In this document: piece by piece, positions 25,357 through 35,881 of the stretch | Layout of the letters: each line of letters opens with the position of its first letter | Numbering within the stretch: the stretch's first letter is position 1 | Origin: Sphingosinicella sp. CPCC 101087 | GTDB lineage: Bacteria; Pseudomonadota; Alphaproteobacteria; Sphingomonadales; Sphingomonadaceae | Assembly: GCF_004151485.1 (NCBI RefSeq) | Contig: NZ_SBFF01000002.1 | Span: 124,001 to 188,000 of the forward strand | Reading direction: 5' to 3' | Length of the DNA stretch: 64,000 bases | The notes under the pieces: model-generated | Told to the model about the DNA's origin: nothing | What the model saw: only the letters and a program-made list of their open reading frames with translations | Databases searched by the model: none | Program-made: the position numbers and the translations under genes

Positions 25357-25456
25357 CAGCGCGTCGCCCAAGGCCGTTTCCTTCCGAATCGTTGCGCCGC
25401 TTGTAAGTGCTCCAAGATGACATCCCATGTCAGCTATTATGCGCTAAGCATGACTC

Positions 25457-26452
25457 ATGCGCGCCGCCCGCCTGCTTTCGATGCTGATCACGCTCCAGCT
25501 GCGAGGACGGGTGACCGCGGCCGATCTGGCCGAGCGCTTCGAGGTGTCGAAGCGCACCATCTATCGGGATGCCGACGCGCTCAGCGCCGCCGGCGTGCCG
25601 ATCTATGCCGATCGCGGGCCCGGCGGCGGCTTCGCCTTGCTCGACGGCTATCGAACGCGGCTCACCGGCATGACGGCGGCCGAGGCCGAGGCGATGCTGC
25701 TGATGGGATTGCCCGGACCGCTCGAGGATCTCGGGCTCGCCGAGCCGGCGTCAGCCGCGCGGTTGAAGCTGCTCGCGTCGCTTCCGGCCGGTGCCGGCGA
25801 CAGCGCGGCGCGCGTGGCGGACCGCTTCCACCTCGATCCGGTCGACTGGTACCGTCGGGCCTCGTCCCCGCCCTTGCTGGCGGCGGTGGCGTCCTGCGTC
25901 TGGGAGCAGAGGCGGCTCGACGTCCGCTACGAGAGCTGGAAGGGCGAGTCACGACGCACGCTGGAACCGCTCGGCCTGGTGATGAAGGCCGGGCGCTGGT
26001 ATCTCGCCGCCCGGGCGGGCGGCAAGGACGTGCGTACCTATCGCGTGTCGCAGATCCTCGAGGCGGCGCCGCTCGAAACCCGGTTCGAGCGTCCGGCCGG
26101 CTACGACCTGGCGCGCTGGTGGGCCGAGCAGGTGGCGCGGTTCGAGGCGAGCCTGTCCCGCGGGACGGCGACCTTGCTGGTCCGTCCCAGCGCGCTGCCC
26201 ATGATCGATCAGCTCGGCGCCGACGCCGCCGAATCGGTCCGGGCGGCGCCGGCAGACGAACAGGGCTGCCGCCAGGCGGTCGTGCCGATCGAAGGCCTCG
26301 CCCATGCCGCGGCCCTGCTGCTCGGCTTCAAGGACCAGGTGGAGGTCCTGGCGCCCGAGGCGCTGCGCGAGGAGATGCGCCGCTCGGCACAGCGGATCGG
26401 CGCCCTCTATGCCCCTCGTCATCCTGTTCAGGACCGTCCCGAACGGCCTTGA
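25457..26452 (+). CDS. HTH-WYL transcriptional regulator (YafY type)
   Basis: A 331-residue protein with an N-terminal winged HTH (RLLSMLITLQLRGRVTAADLAERFEVSKRTIYRDADAL, about residues 4-41 shown in part) and a following GPGGGFALLDGY segment. The central WYL domain has LVMKAGRWYLAAR with the Trp-Tyr-Leu core, then a WCX-type C-terminus. WYL proteins sense ligands or nucleic acid and regulate nearby genes. Divergent from the LysE-type exporter with about 100 bases between them, it probably controls that promoter. Confidence 0.88.
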   Translation: MRAARLLSMLITLQLRGRVTAADLAERFEVSKRTIYRDADALSAAGVPIYADRGPGGGFALLDGYRTRLTGMTAAEAEAMLLMGLPGPLEDLGLAEPASAARLKLLASLPAGAGDSAARVADRFHLDPVDWYRRASSPPLLAAVASCVWEQRRLDVRYESWKGESRRTLEPLGLVMKAGRWYLAARAGGKDVRTYRVSQILEAAPLETRFERPAGYDLARWWAEQVARFEASLSRGTATLLVRPSALPMIDQLGADAAESVRAAPADEQGCRQAVVPIEGLAHAAALLLGFKDQVEVLAPEALREEMRRSAQRIGALYAPRHPVQDRPERP

Positions 26453-26476
26453 TTCCTGCCAACGGGCGGGCCGGAC

Positions 26477-27220
26477 TCAGATCCCCGCATACCATTCGTA
26501 ATCGTTGCTATCCTCCCAATAGCCGCCGCGGCCGCCATAGATCCCCTCGAGGCTTGCGACCGCTTCGATCCGCGCCAGATATTTGGCATGCTTGTAACCG
26601 AGCTGGCGCTCGACCCGCAGCCGCAACGGCGCGCCGTTCGGGATCGGCAGCCGGCGGTCGTTGAGACCGTAAGCGAGGATGGTCTGCGGGTGGTAGGCGT
26701 CGACCAGGTCGATGCTTTCGTAATAAGGCCGCGCGCCGAACCGATCCATGCAGTGGAATACGATATAGCGCGCCCGTTCGCCGAGCCCCGCGAGGTCGAG
26801 AAGCCGGGCGAGCGGCACGCCGGTCCACTTGCCGATCGCGGACCAGCCTTCGACGCAGTCGTGCCGCGTGATCTGGCTGCGCCGCGGCATGTCGACGAGT
26901 TCAGCGACCGACAGCGACAGCGGCCGGCGCACGAGCCCGTCGACGGTGAGCCGCCAGCTGGCGAATCCGCCTTCGGCCATGAGGCGATACTCGTCGGTGC
27001 CGGGCGTGACGTTGCCGTTCGGCCGGAAATAAGGAGAGATGTCCTCCGGCGAATATTCGCGGGCGAGCGCCGTCCGGCTGGTGATCAGCCGCTGTGCCTT
27101 GAGGTTCAGCGTCTCGAAGGCGCGCAGCCCGTCGCGGAACGTGTCGCTTCGGTTGAGACGGTCGCAGCCGGGAAGGAGCAGGCCGGCAGCGCCCACGAGC
27201 AGGTGGCGGCGCGTGATCAT
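26477..27220 (-). CDS. Tat-exported molybdopterin oxidoreductase, sulfite oxidase/MsrP-like lipoprotein
   Basis: A 247-residue protein. The N-terminus has twin arginines (TRRHLL) and a lipobox (LLPGC, Cys19), which suggests Tat export followed by lipid anchoring. The sulfite-oxidase-type molybdopterin domain includes the Cys122 ligand in RHDCVEGWSAIGKWTGVPL, and FHCMDRFGARPYYESIDL. It ends in the family-typical GGYWEDSNDYEWYAGI. It overlaps the upstream cytochrome b gene (ATGA), its probable electron partner. The substrate is unknown; methionine sulfoxide is possible by analogy to MsrP. Confidence 0.87.
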   Translation of the reverse strand: MITRRHLLVGAAGLLLPGCDRLNRSDTFRDGLRAFETLNLKAQRLITSRTALAREYSPEDISPYFRPNGNVTPGTDEYRLMAEGGFASWRLTVDGLVRRPLSLSVAELVDMPRRSQITRHDCVEGWSAIGKWTGVPLARLLDLAGLGERARYIVFHCMDRFGARPYYESIDLVDAYHPQTILAYGLNDRRLPIPNGAPLRLRVERQLGYKHAKYLARIEAVASLEGIYGGRGGYWEDSNDYEWYAGI

Positions 27221-28059
27221 GAGCGGGGCTCCTTCGCCCTGGCTTGGGGGACCCGGTACCATCCGGTGATCATCGAGCGGATTTCGTTCACCGGTCCGGC
27301 GAGCAGGACCATCGCCAGATGGACGAGGATGAAGAGGACGAGGAGGAAGGCGGCGATGAAATGGATCGATCGCGCCGACTGGCGGCCGCCGAACAGGTCG
27401 AGCAGCCAGGGCCAGGCCGCATCCATTGCCGGCGACATGGTGAGGCCGGTGAGAATGATGACGGGCAGCAGGATGAAGATCACGCCGAAATAGCTCAGCT
27501 TCTGCAGGCTGTTGTAGCGCAGGGCCGCCTCGCCGGTGGGGAAGCGCAGGCGGGCGTGCTGCTTCGCCTCGTGCCACAAGGCGCCCGGCCGCAGCTCGTC
27601 GCGGCGTGGCGTCAGGTCTCGCCATGCGTGGCGGTTGATCAGGCTCGCTATAAGATAGGCGACGAGGCCGACGGCGAACAGCCAGGCGAAGGCGAGATGC
27701 CAGCGCCGGCCGGCCGACAGGCTGTAGGAGGACGGGATGGTCGCCCAGTGAGGGAAAGCGCGACGCCGGACGTTGCCATCGGGGTCGGTCCAGCGGCCGA
27801 GCAGGCCGGTGGTCGTCACCTGGAGCGCGCCGACTCGCAGATAGCCGCGCGTCTCGGTCGATCCGATCTCCAGCCAGGCCGGATCGGTGTTGGCGCCATA
27901 TTGGCCCCAATAGAGCCGCGGATGGGCGTTGAAGATCATCAGGCCGCTCATCAGCATGACGAAGACGGCGACGACGTTGGTCCAGTGCCATATCCGGGTC
28001 GAAAGCCGGTGGCGCTTCACCCGCTCCGGGGGCCCGGCGGGCCTTTCCTCATACTCCAT
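27217..28059 (-). CDS. Cytochrome b561-type membrane protein, partner of the molybdoenzyme
   Basis: The 280-residue protein has four or more hydrophobic helices and likely heme-ligand histidines (RLSTRIWHWTNVVAVFVM near residue 18; HLAFAWLFAVGLVAYL; FIAAFLLVLFILVHLAMV). This is the cytochrome b/b6 domain seen in formate and thiosulfate-type dehydrogenase subunits. It should pass electrons between quinones and the periplasmic molybdoenzyme encoded by the overlapping downstream gene. This is a different membrane partner from the MsrQ protein normally paired with MsrP. Confidence 0.85.
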   Translation of the reverse strand: MEYEERPAGPPERVKRHRLSTRIWHWTNVVAVFVMLMSGLMIFNAHPRLYWGQYGANTDPAWLEIGSTETRGYLRVGALQVTTTGLLGRWTDPDGNVRRRAFPHWATIPSSYSLSAGRRWHLAFAWLFAVGLVAYLIASLINRHAWRDLTPRRDELRPGALWHEAKQHARLRFPTGEAALRYNSLQKLSYFGVIFILLPVIILTGLTMSPAMDAAWPWLLDLFGGRQSARSIHFIAAFLLVLFILVHLAMVLLAGPVNEIRSMITGWYRVPQARAKEPRS

Positions 28060-28137
28060 CGGCGGCGTGCCTCCCTTACCTGCCGTTCGCGCCCGATGCC
28101 GCTTCGGTTACAACATCCGGCGCGGAGGACGCGCCAA

Positions 28138-29448
28138 TCACGCCCCCCGGCCGGGCGGCGAGTCGCGCCGATGCGCGGGGCGGCCGGCGACGAAGGTGAA
28201 GGCGACGGCGCGGTCGTCGCCGAGCACCTGGAGGGCGAACAGGCGCTCGTGCAGCGAGGCGCCGGCGGTGCGCCGCGCGAGCAAGGGCGTCGCCAAGGGA
28301 TCGAGAAGGACGAAATCCGCCTCCTGCCCGGGTTCGAGCGCGCCGATCCGGTCGCCGAGGCCGAGGATGCGAGCGCCGCCCGCGGTGGCGAGGTAAAGGG
28401 CGCGAAATGGATCGAGGCTGAGGCTGCGCATCTGGCAGACCTTGTAGGCCTCGCCCATCGTCGCGAGCAGTGAGAAGCTGGTGCCGGCGCCGACGTCGGT
28501 GCCTAACCCGACGCCGACGCCGTGCCTGTCGGCCAGAGCGAGATCGAACAGGCCGGAGCCGAGGAACAGGTTGGACGTGGGGCAGAAGGCGATTCCGGAT
28601 CGTGCGCGCGCCATCCGCTCCATCTCGCGCGCCGTGAGGTGGATCGAATGGGCGAAGACCGAGCGCGGCCCAACGAGGCCGAAGCGGTCGTAGACGTCGA
28701 GATAGTCCTTCGCGCCGGTGAAGCGCTCGGCCACCGCGGCTATTTCGCCGAAATTTTCGGATAGGTGGGTGTGGAGCAGCGCTTCGGGATGCTCGGAAAG
28801 GAGCGCACCGGCGTCCGCCAGCTGGGCGTCCGAGGAAGTCAAGGCGAAGCGAGGGGTGATCGCATAGCCGAGCCGGCCGCGGCCGCGCCAGCGCGCGATC
28901 AGCGCCTCGCTCGCCGCGCGACCCTCGACGAGGCCGTCGCGCAAGGTCGGCGGGCCGAGATCCATCAGTACCTTGCCGGAGACGATTCGCATGTTTCGGG
29001 CCAGCGCCGCTTCGAACAAGGCGTCGACCGAGGCTTCATGCACGGTCGCGAAGACGAGCGCGCTGGTCGTGCCGTTGCGCAGGAGCTCGTCGAGGAAGAA
29101 TGCGGCGACCGAACCGGCATGGACCGGATCGGCGAAGGCCGCCTCGGCAGGAAAGATGTGCCGTTCCAGCCACTCCAGAAGCTGCGCACCGTGCGACGCG
29201 ATTCGTTCGGTCTGCGGGTAGTGGACGTGCGCATCGACGAAGCCGGGGACGAGCAGCTTGCCCGGAAAATGCGCGACGGAGAGGTCCTGATAGCGCGGTG
29301 CCAGATCGACATAGGCGCCGCGCGCCACGACAATCCCGTCCTCCACGACCAGCAGCCCGTCCGGTTCGTGGCGCACGCTCTCGGGTCCGGCCGCCGCCGG
29401 ATCCTCCGCCACGCTCAGCAGCTCCGCCCTGAAGCCGAGCAGCGGCAT
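28138..29448 (-). CDS. guaD: Guanine deaminase
   Basis: A 436-residue amidohydrolase that converts guanine to xanthine in the cytoplasm. Zinc-binding and catalytic segments are visible in order: PGFVDAHVHYPQTERIASHG, LLHTHLSENFGEIA, FAHSIHLT and GLGTDVGAGTSFSLL. The PQTE and HLSEN forms are guanine deaminase signatures. The ATG at 29448 follows the DMT transporter gene by eight bases, so they likely form an operon, perhaps for purine use. Confidence 0.93.
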   Translation of the reverse strand: MPLLGFRAELLSVAEDPAAAGPESVRHEPDGLLVVEDGIVVARGAYVDLAPRYQDLSVAHFPGKLLVPGFVDAHVHYPQTERIASHGAQLLEWLERHIFPAEAAFADPVHAGSVAAFFLDELLRNGTTSALVFATVHEASVDALFEAALARNMRIVSGKVLMDLGPPTLRDGLVEGRAASEALIARWRGRGRLGYAITPRFALTSSDAQLADAGALLSEHPEALLHTHLSENFGEIAAVAERFTGAKDYLDVYDRFGLVGPRSVFAHSIHLTAREMERMARARSGIAFCPTSNLFLGSGLFDLALADRHGVGVGLGTDVGAGTSFSLLATMGEAYKVCQMRSLSLDPFRALYLATAGGARILGLGDRIGALEPGQEADFVLLDPLATPLLARRTAGASLHERLFALQVLGDDRAVAFTFVAGRPAHRRDSPPGRGA

Positions 29449-29456
29449 CTTCCGGC

Positions 29457-29903
29457 TCAGCCCCGCCGGACCAGGACGACGCCGGCAACGACGAGAAGGA
29501 GGCCGGCGACGCGCTGCAGGCTGACCTCGTGCTTCGGCAGGCCGAGCAGGCCGTAATGATCGAGCAGAACCGCCATCGCCATTTGCCCGGCGACCACCGC
29601 GGTGAGCAGCACGGCGATCCCGACGCGAGGCGCGCCGAAGGCCGCGACGGCGACGAAGAAGGCGCCGTAGAGGCCGCCGAGCCACACATACCAGGGAAGC
29701 GCGCGCACGCCGGCCGCATCGGGCCGGGACGGGAGCAGGAAGGCGAGAATTCCGAGCGCGGCCGTGCCGACGACGAAGGAGAGGAAGGCGGCGGTCACCG
29801 GCGAGTCGACCGGGCGGGCGAGCAAGGCGTTGGTCGGCGCCTGTATTGCCATCAATGCGCCGGCGATCACGGCGAGGAGGATGGTCACGGCGGCGAGATT
29901 CAT
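29457..29903 (-). CDS. DMT family transporter (DUF606/YdcZ type)
   Basis: A 148-residue protein with five hydrophobic segments, a half-size drug/metabolite transporter of the DUF606 group. LAVIAGALMAIQAPTNALLAR and WYVWLGGLYGAFFVAVAAFGAPRVG are characteristic. ATG 29903 is preferred over an in-frame TTG at 29921. It sits immediately before guaD. The substrate is unknown; half-size DMT proteins usually act as dimers. Confidence 0.82.
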   Translation of the reverse strand: MNLAAVTILLAVIAGALMAIQAPTNALLARPVDSPVTAAFLSFVVGTAALGILAFLLPSRPDAAGVRALPWYVWLGGLYGAFFVAVAAFGAPRVGIAVLLTAVVAGQMAMAVLLDHYGLLGLPKHEVSLQRVAGLLLVVAGVVLVRRG

Positions 29904-29963
29904 GAGAACGACTTCCGACAAGGTCCGATGCGGCCGACCCTTAGCGCGGTTCGGCGGCCGTCC

Positions 29964-30446
29964 CTAGGCTGCGATTCCCCCGGAGAAGGGGCAGATATTC
30001 TCGAGTTCGGCGAGCCCGGCTGGCGCGGCGGTGGGGTAGCCCCGGCGCAGCAGGAAGACGTGGCGCGCGATCTCCGCCTGCTGCTCCAGCCCATAGCGGT
30101 CGAACGGCCACCCCGGGCGAAGATCGTAAGCATAGCGGCAGAAGGGATGGCGCATCAGCACGAGATACCAGCGGCCGCGCTGCTGGGCCTGCCAGACATG
30201 GGTCATTTCGTGGATGAACAGGCCCTGGAGGTTGATCGGCGACTTCGCATAATCATCGCTCCACAGCCGGCCTTCGGGGTGAACCCAGATGTGGCCGTCC
30301 GGCGCCATGACGGCGGCCCTGGGCTGGAACGGGAACCACTTGCGGCGGTGGAGACGGACGGCGTCGAAGTCGATCGCCGAGCCGAATATCGAGGCGGCGA
30401 GCTCTCGCTCCCCGGCAGTCAGCTTTCGTCCGTCAGTGCGCGCCAT
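29964..30446 (-). CDS. Zincin-motif protein, DUF4157-like (vgr-related)
   Basis: A 160-residue protein with a metalloprotease-like HEMTH motif at residues 79-83 in LFIHEMTHVWQAQQRG and a downstream Glu in YGLEQQAEIARH that could complete a zinc site. There is no signal peptide. It resembles proteins often labelled 'vgr related' in sphingomonads; no peptidase activity is established for them. It overlaps the end of the copper chaperone gene by 14 bases, so they are probably co-transcribed. Confidence 0.7.
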   Translation of the reverse strand: MARTDGRKLTAGERELAASIFGSAIDFDAVRLHRRKWFPFQPRAAVMAPDGHIWVHPEGRLWSDDYAKSPINLQGLFIHEMTHVWQAQQRGRWYLVLMRHPFCRYAYDLRPGWPFDRYGLEQQAEIARHVFLLRRGYPTAAPAGLAELENICPFSGGIAA

Positions 30447-30885
30447 GGCCGGCGTCGCCCGGGCCGCGCACTTCCGCCTCGACCGTGACCGGCGGCGCGG
30501 GATCGAAGCGGAAAGTGAGGGTCAGGCGGTCGCCGACGCGAAGCGCGGGGTCCATGTCGAACAGCATAGCATGGCGTCCCCCGGGTGCGAATTGGAGCGG
30601 CGCATCGGGCGTGAAGCCGGCGTCTGCAAGCGGTGCCATCCGCGCCGTCCCCGCATGCTCCATCGTCTCGTGCAGCTCGACCCGGCCCACGCGCGGGCTC
30701 TCGATCCCGGTGAGGCGGGTCGGATCCACATTTGTGCGCAGCACGAAATAAGCGGCGCCCGGCCGTCCCGGCACGGCGGGCAGGGTGGCGACCGCGTTCT
30801 CGACCGTGACGCCCGGCGGGTCGGGCTCGCGGCTGCAGGCCGGGGCGAGAAGGAGCAGGGCGATGATCGGGAGGGCTTTGCGCAT
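30433..30885 (-). CDS. Copper chaperone PCu(A)C family lipoprotein
   Basis: A 150-residue protein with a lipoprotein signal peptide (Cys17 in LLAPACS). The copper site matches the family rule exactly: His72, Met83, His105 and Met107 (H-x10-M-x21-H-x-M). Members hold Cu(I) in the periplasm and help load the Cu(A) site of cytochrome oxidase. The histidine-bearing tail GDAGHGAH could add a second metal site. It overlaps the downstream zincin-motif gene. Confidence 0.92.
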   Translation of the reverse strand: MRKALPIIALLLLAPACSREPDPPGVTVENAVATLPAVPGRPGAAYFVLRTNVDPTRLTGIESPRVGRVELHETMEHAGTARMAPLADAGFTPDAPLQFAPGGRHAMLFDMDPALRVGDRLTLTFRFDPAPPVTVEAEVRGPGDAGHGAH

Positions 30886-30911
30886 GCGGTCTTCCTAGAG
30901 GAACCCGGCTT

Positions 30912-30939
30912 CTTGTCGCAACCAATTCGCCCCCTATAT
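30912..30939 (+). promoter_or_regulatory. RpoH (sigma-32) type promoter of dnaK
   Basis: CTTG (30912-30915) and CCTATAT (30933-30939) are separated by 17 bases. This matches the alphaproteobacterial heat-shock consensus CTTG-N17/18-CYTATNT in every fixed position. It lies about 80 bases before the dnaK start. Confidence 0.75.
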
Positions 30940-31018
30940 CGCCTGCGAAACACCCGTTCGTCGCCGCCAAGGGACCAGCGGGTGGAATCGTTTTGTCAGG
31001 GGCATAAGAGGTTCAGAC

Positions 31019-32950
<1,932 letters not shown>

Positions 32951-32960
32951 GCGATGACGT

Positions 32961-33003
32961 GGCGCCCGCTTTTCCGATGCATGACCAGGGAAAGGCGGGC
33001 GCC
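32961..33003 (+). terminator. Intercistronic hairpin between dnaK and dnaJ
   Basis: GGCGCCCGCTTTTCC (32961-32975) pairs with GGAAAGGCGGGCGCC (32989-33003) over 15 positions with a single G-T wobble, enclosing a 13-base loop. No T run follows. It is more likely an attenuator or RNA-processing and stability hairpin that sets the dnaK:dnaJ ratio than a full terminator. Confidence 0.65.
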
Positions 33004-33026
33004 GTCGTCAGGGGGATCTCCGGGCC

Positions 33027-34157
33027 GTGCTTGATACCGACTATTATTCGCTTCTGCAGGTCTCGCGCGATGCCGACGATCGCACGATCAAATCGGCCTA
33101 TCGCCGGCTGGCGATGGAGTGCCATCCCGACCGCAACGGCGGCTGCCAGGATGCCGAGGCGAAGTTCAAGGCGATCAGCGAAGCCTATGAGTGTCTGAAG
33201 GACCCGCAGAAGCGGGCCGCCTACGACCGGTTCGGCCATGCCGCCTACAAGAATGGCGGGTTCGGCGGGAACGGACACGGAGCCCAGGATTTCGGGTCGT
33301 TCGCCGATATTTTCGACAATATCTTCGGCGAGTTCATGCAAGGCGGCCAGGGCGACCGGCGCCGCAACGTGCTGCGTGGATCGGACTTGCGTTACGACCT
33401 GCAGGTCAGGCTCGAGGACGCCTATGCCGGACGTGAGGTCGAGCTTCAGATCGATACCACGGCGGCCTGCCAGCCCTGCGGTGGTTCCGGCGCCAAGGCG
33501 GGTACGGCGGCGCGCACCTGCAACATGTGCGGCGGCCGCGGCCAGATCCGGGCCCGCCAGGGCTTCTTCGTGGTCGAGCAGACCTGCCCGAGCTGCCGCG
33601 GCATCGGCGAGCTGATTGCCGACCCTTGCCCGACCTGCCGCGGCGAGGGACGTGTCGAGAAACGCAAGTCCCTGACCGTCAAGATTCCCGCGGGCGTCGA
33701 CGAGGGAACCCGAATCCGTCTCGCCGGCGAAGGCGAGGCGGGCGTGCGCGGCGGACCGCCAGGGGACCTCTACATCTTCATCCATCTCGCCCGCCATTCG
33801 ATCTTCACCCGAGACGGCACGACCCTGTTCGCGCGCTGCCCGGTCAGCATCACGACGGCGGCCCTGGGCGGCTGCATCGAGGTGCCGGGGCTCGACAAGC
33901 AGATGCACGAGATCCGCATCCCGGCCGGGATCCAGTCCGGCAAGCAGCTGCGCCATCGCGGCGCCGGGATGCCGGTGATGGGCGGTCGCGGCTATGGCGA
34001 CATGGTGATCGAGATCCAGGTCGAGACGCCGACCAGCCTCTCGGCCAAGCAGCGCGAATTGCTCGAGCAGTTCCGCGAGACCGAGACAGGCGAAGAATGC
34101 CCGGCTTCCAAGGGCTTCTTCCAGAAATTGAAGGCGGCCTGGGAAGAGCTGACCTGA
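33027..34157 (+). CDS. dnaJ: Chaperone DnaJ (Hsp40)
   Basis: A 376-residue class I J-protein from a GTG at 33027. In order: J domain with the HPD motif (MECHPDRNGG), a Gly/Phe region (GGFGGNGHGAQDFG), four zinc-finger repeats (CQPCGGSG, CNMCGGRG, CPSCRGIG, CPTCRGEG), and the C-terminal client-binding domain. It delivers clients to DnaK and stimulates its ATPase. A stable hairpin in the 76-base gap after dnaK probably lowers its expression relative to dnaK. Confidence 0.96.
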   Translation: MLDTDYYSLLQVSRDADDRTIKSAYRRLAMECHPDRNGGCQDAEAKFKAISEAYECLKDPQKRAAYDRFGHAAYKNGGFGGNGHGAQDFGSFADIFDNIFGEFMQGGQGDRRRNVLRGSDLRYDLQVRLEDAYAGREVELQIDTTAACQPCGGSGAKAGTAARTCNMCGGRGQIRARQGFFVVEQTCPSCRGIGELIADPCPTCRGEGRVEKRKSLTVKIPAGVDEGTRIRLAGEGEAGVRGGPPGDLYIFIHLARHSIFTRDGTTLFARCPVSITTAALGGCIEVPGLDKQMHEIRIPAGIQSGKQLRHRGAGMPVMGGRGYGDMVIEIQVETPTSLSAKQRELLEQFRETETGEECPASKGFFQKLKAAWEELT

Positions 34158-34190
34158 GCGCGACGCCACGCGGGCGGTCGCGTCGCGATC

Positions 34191-35519
34191 CTAGCGCCCG
34201 AAAGCGCTGCCGGCTTCGGGCCGCAGGTCCGCTATGCGCTGCCGGACCTCGTCGCGCGCCGGCCCCTGCAACGCCGTCTCCACCTGCTCGCCGAACCGCC
34301 TGACCTCCTCGGCGAGCGCCGCGCGCCGCACGGCGGAGGTGGCACCGCGCGCCACGCCATGGAGCGCATCGACGAATACCTTGGCGGCGACGGGATTGGT
34401 CGCCGCGCCCTGGCGCATGGCGCCGAAGCCGCGCGCAAGGAAGTGGCGGAAATCGTCCGCTACCGGAACCACGCGTCCGCGGCGATATGTCTCCTGTTCA
34501 GGGCCGGCACGAAGGCTGCGATCGGCCAGCTTCGCCATGGCCGCGGCCAGCCAGTGCAGGCAGGTGATGGCCGTGAACGGATCGTTGATCCCGGGAGAGA
34601 GGGCCCGAAGTCCGATCTCCACAAGCTCGTCGACGAGGAATTCCAGGTCCTGCGCCGGCGTCCGAGAATTTCCGAGGGAGAAGCAGTTCAGGAGCGAGGC
34701 GTCCAAGCTCTCCTGGGCCACGCCTTCGACTTCGATCATCGGAAGGTGGGGATGGACGAAATCTCCGGTTCGGACCTTCAGTGCCAAGCGCAGGCCATGC
34801 CGCTCGGCGAGCTCATCCAGCTCCGCGAAGTCGATGATCTCGATATAGCCGACGCTCCTGGCGGTGACCGGGCGGCCCCGGGGAGGCGGCTCGGGCTCAT
34901 CCGAGCTCCCTTCGAGAGGAAACCTCTTCTCGATGTCCCCGATCAGGCGACGTCCGATCACTCCGAGGACGGAGTTGATCCGGATGCTCGCCGGAATGTG
35001 GTGGAGGAAATAGACCAGGACGGCGACCGCTATCAGAACCGAGGCGCCCGAGACGAGCATCGAAAGCTGTGGCACGAAAGCGGTTGCCGCCTCGGCCGGG
35101 CTCTCGCCGGTGCCCGCCGAATCGGCCGGGTTGCGAACGCTCCGCAACACCAGGAGATTATAGACGAACGTGGCGACGAAGACGCCGAGGGAGACCTGAT
35201 TGCCGCGGTCGTTCATGAAGTTCGTCAGCAGCCGCGGCCCGTAATTGCCGGAGGCGTAGACGACCGCTGCGATGGTGATGGCGAAGACCGTCGACGAGAT
35301 CGCGATCATCGCGCCGGCGATGACGGTGAGCTGGGCTCGCGCGCCTTCCGGTCCGATGCCTTCGAACCAGGCGAATGCCACCAGCCAATCCGTGCCCCAC
35401 ATTCGGTCGAGGCGAATCGTTCCGATCGCGAGCAGGAGCGACGCGAACGTCAGCAGCGCCGGGATGAACCAGTAGCTGGCCTTGACGCTGAGCCAGGTGG
35501 CGCGAACGGCACTCCTCAC
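34191..35519 (-). CDS. DUF2254 domain membrane protein
   Basis: A 442-residue protein with a GTG start. The first 170 residues contain four membrane segments (for example IPALLTFASLLLAIG, AQLTVIAGAMIAISSTVFAITIAAVVYAS and SMLVSGASVLIAVAVLVYFLHHI), and a large cytoplasmic domain follows with ALSPGINDPFTAITCLHWL, the best conserved DUF2254 stretch. The function is unknown. It is convergent with dnaJ. Confidence 0.85.
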   Translation of the reverse strand: MRSAVRATWLSVKASYWFIPALLTFASLLLAIGTIRLDRMWGTDWLVAFAWFEGIGPEGARAQLTVIAGAMIAISSTVFAITIAAVVYASGNYGPRLLTNFMNDRGNQVSLGVFVATFVYNLLVLRSVRNPADSAGTGESPAEAATAFVPQLSMLVSGASVLIAVAVLVYFLHHIPASIRINSVLGVIGRRLIGDIEKRFPLEGSSDEPEPPPRGRPVTARSVGYIEIIDFAELDELAERHGLRLALKVRTGDFVHPHLPMIEVEGVAQESLDASLLNCFSLGNSRTPAQDLEFLVDELVEIGLRALSPGINDPFTAITCLHWLAAAMAKLADRSLRAGPEQETYRRGRVVPVADDFRHFLARGFGAMRQGAATNPVAAKVFVDALHGVARGATSAVRRAALAEEVRRFGEQVETALQGPARDEVRQRIADLRPEAGSAFGR

Positions 35520-35881
35520 GGGCGGGGGTGCTTTTTCAGCATGGCCGTGTAGATGTGGCCCACCCCCCGATGGTCACCGGGCTCGAGGTGCCGGCCGCCG
35601 AGTGAGGTGGGATCGCTGCCACAGATTTTCCTTCGCCGAACAGCCGGAACGAAGGCCAGAACTGCGGCTCGTCCCCGGCGGTTCCCGGCGACGGGGCAAG
35701 GAAACCCAGGGCCCGCCCGCCGCTCGAGCTGTCCTTCCGGGCTGTCGATGCAATTGCCGGCCTTTCCGGACTCAACAAAGGCCCGGATGCGCGGCATGGG
35801 AAGGGGAAGCCGAAGCGCCGGCGGCGGCGATGATGCGGCCGGTCTATTCCGCCGGCGCACTATCCGTGGAATGAGGGGGCG
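35520..35881. other. Intergenic stretch without a convincing gene
   Basis: This 362-base region lies between the divergent DUF2254 and decarboxylase genes. Short open frames cross it on both strands, but none has a ribosome binding site, a recognisable protein pattern or a plausible start. It presumably holds the two promoters. I see no clear repeat or RNA gene. Confidence 0.5.
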
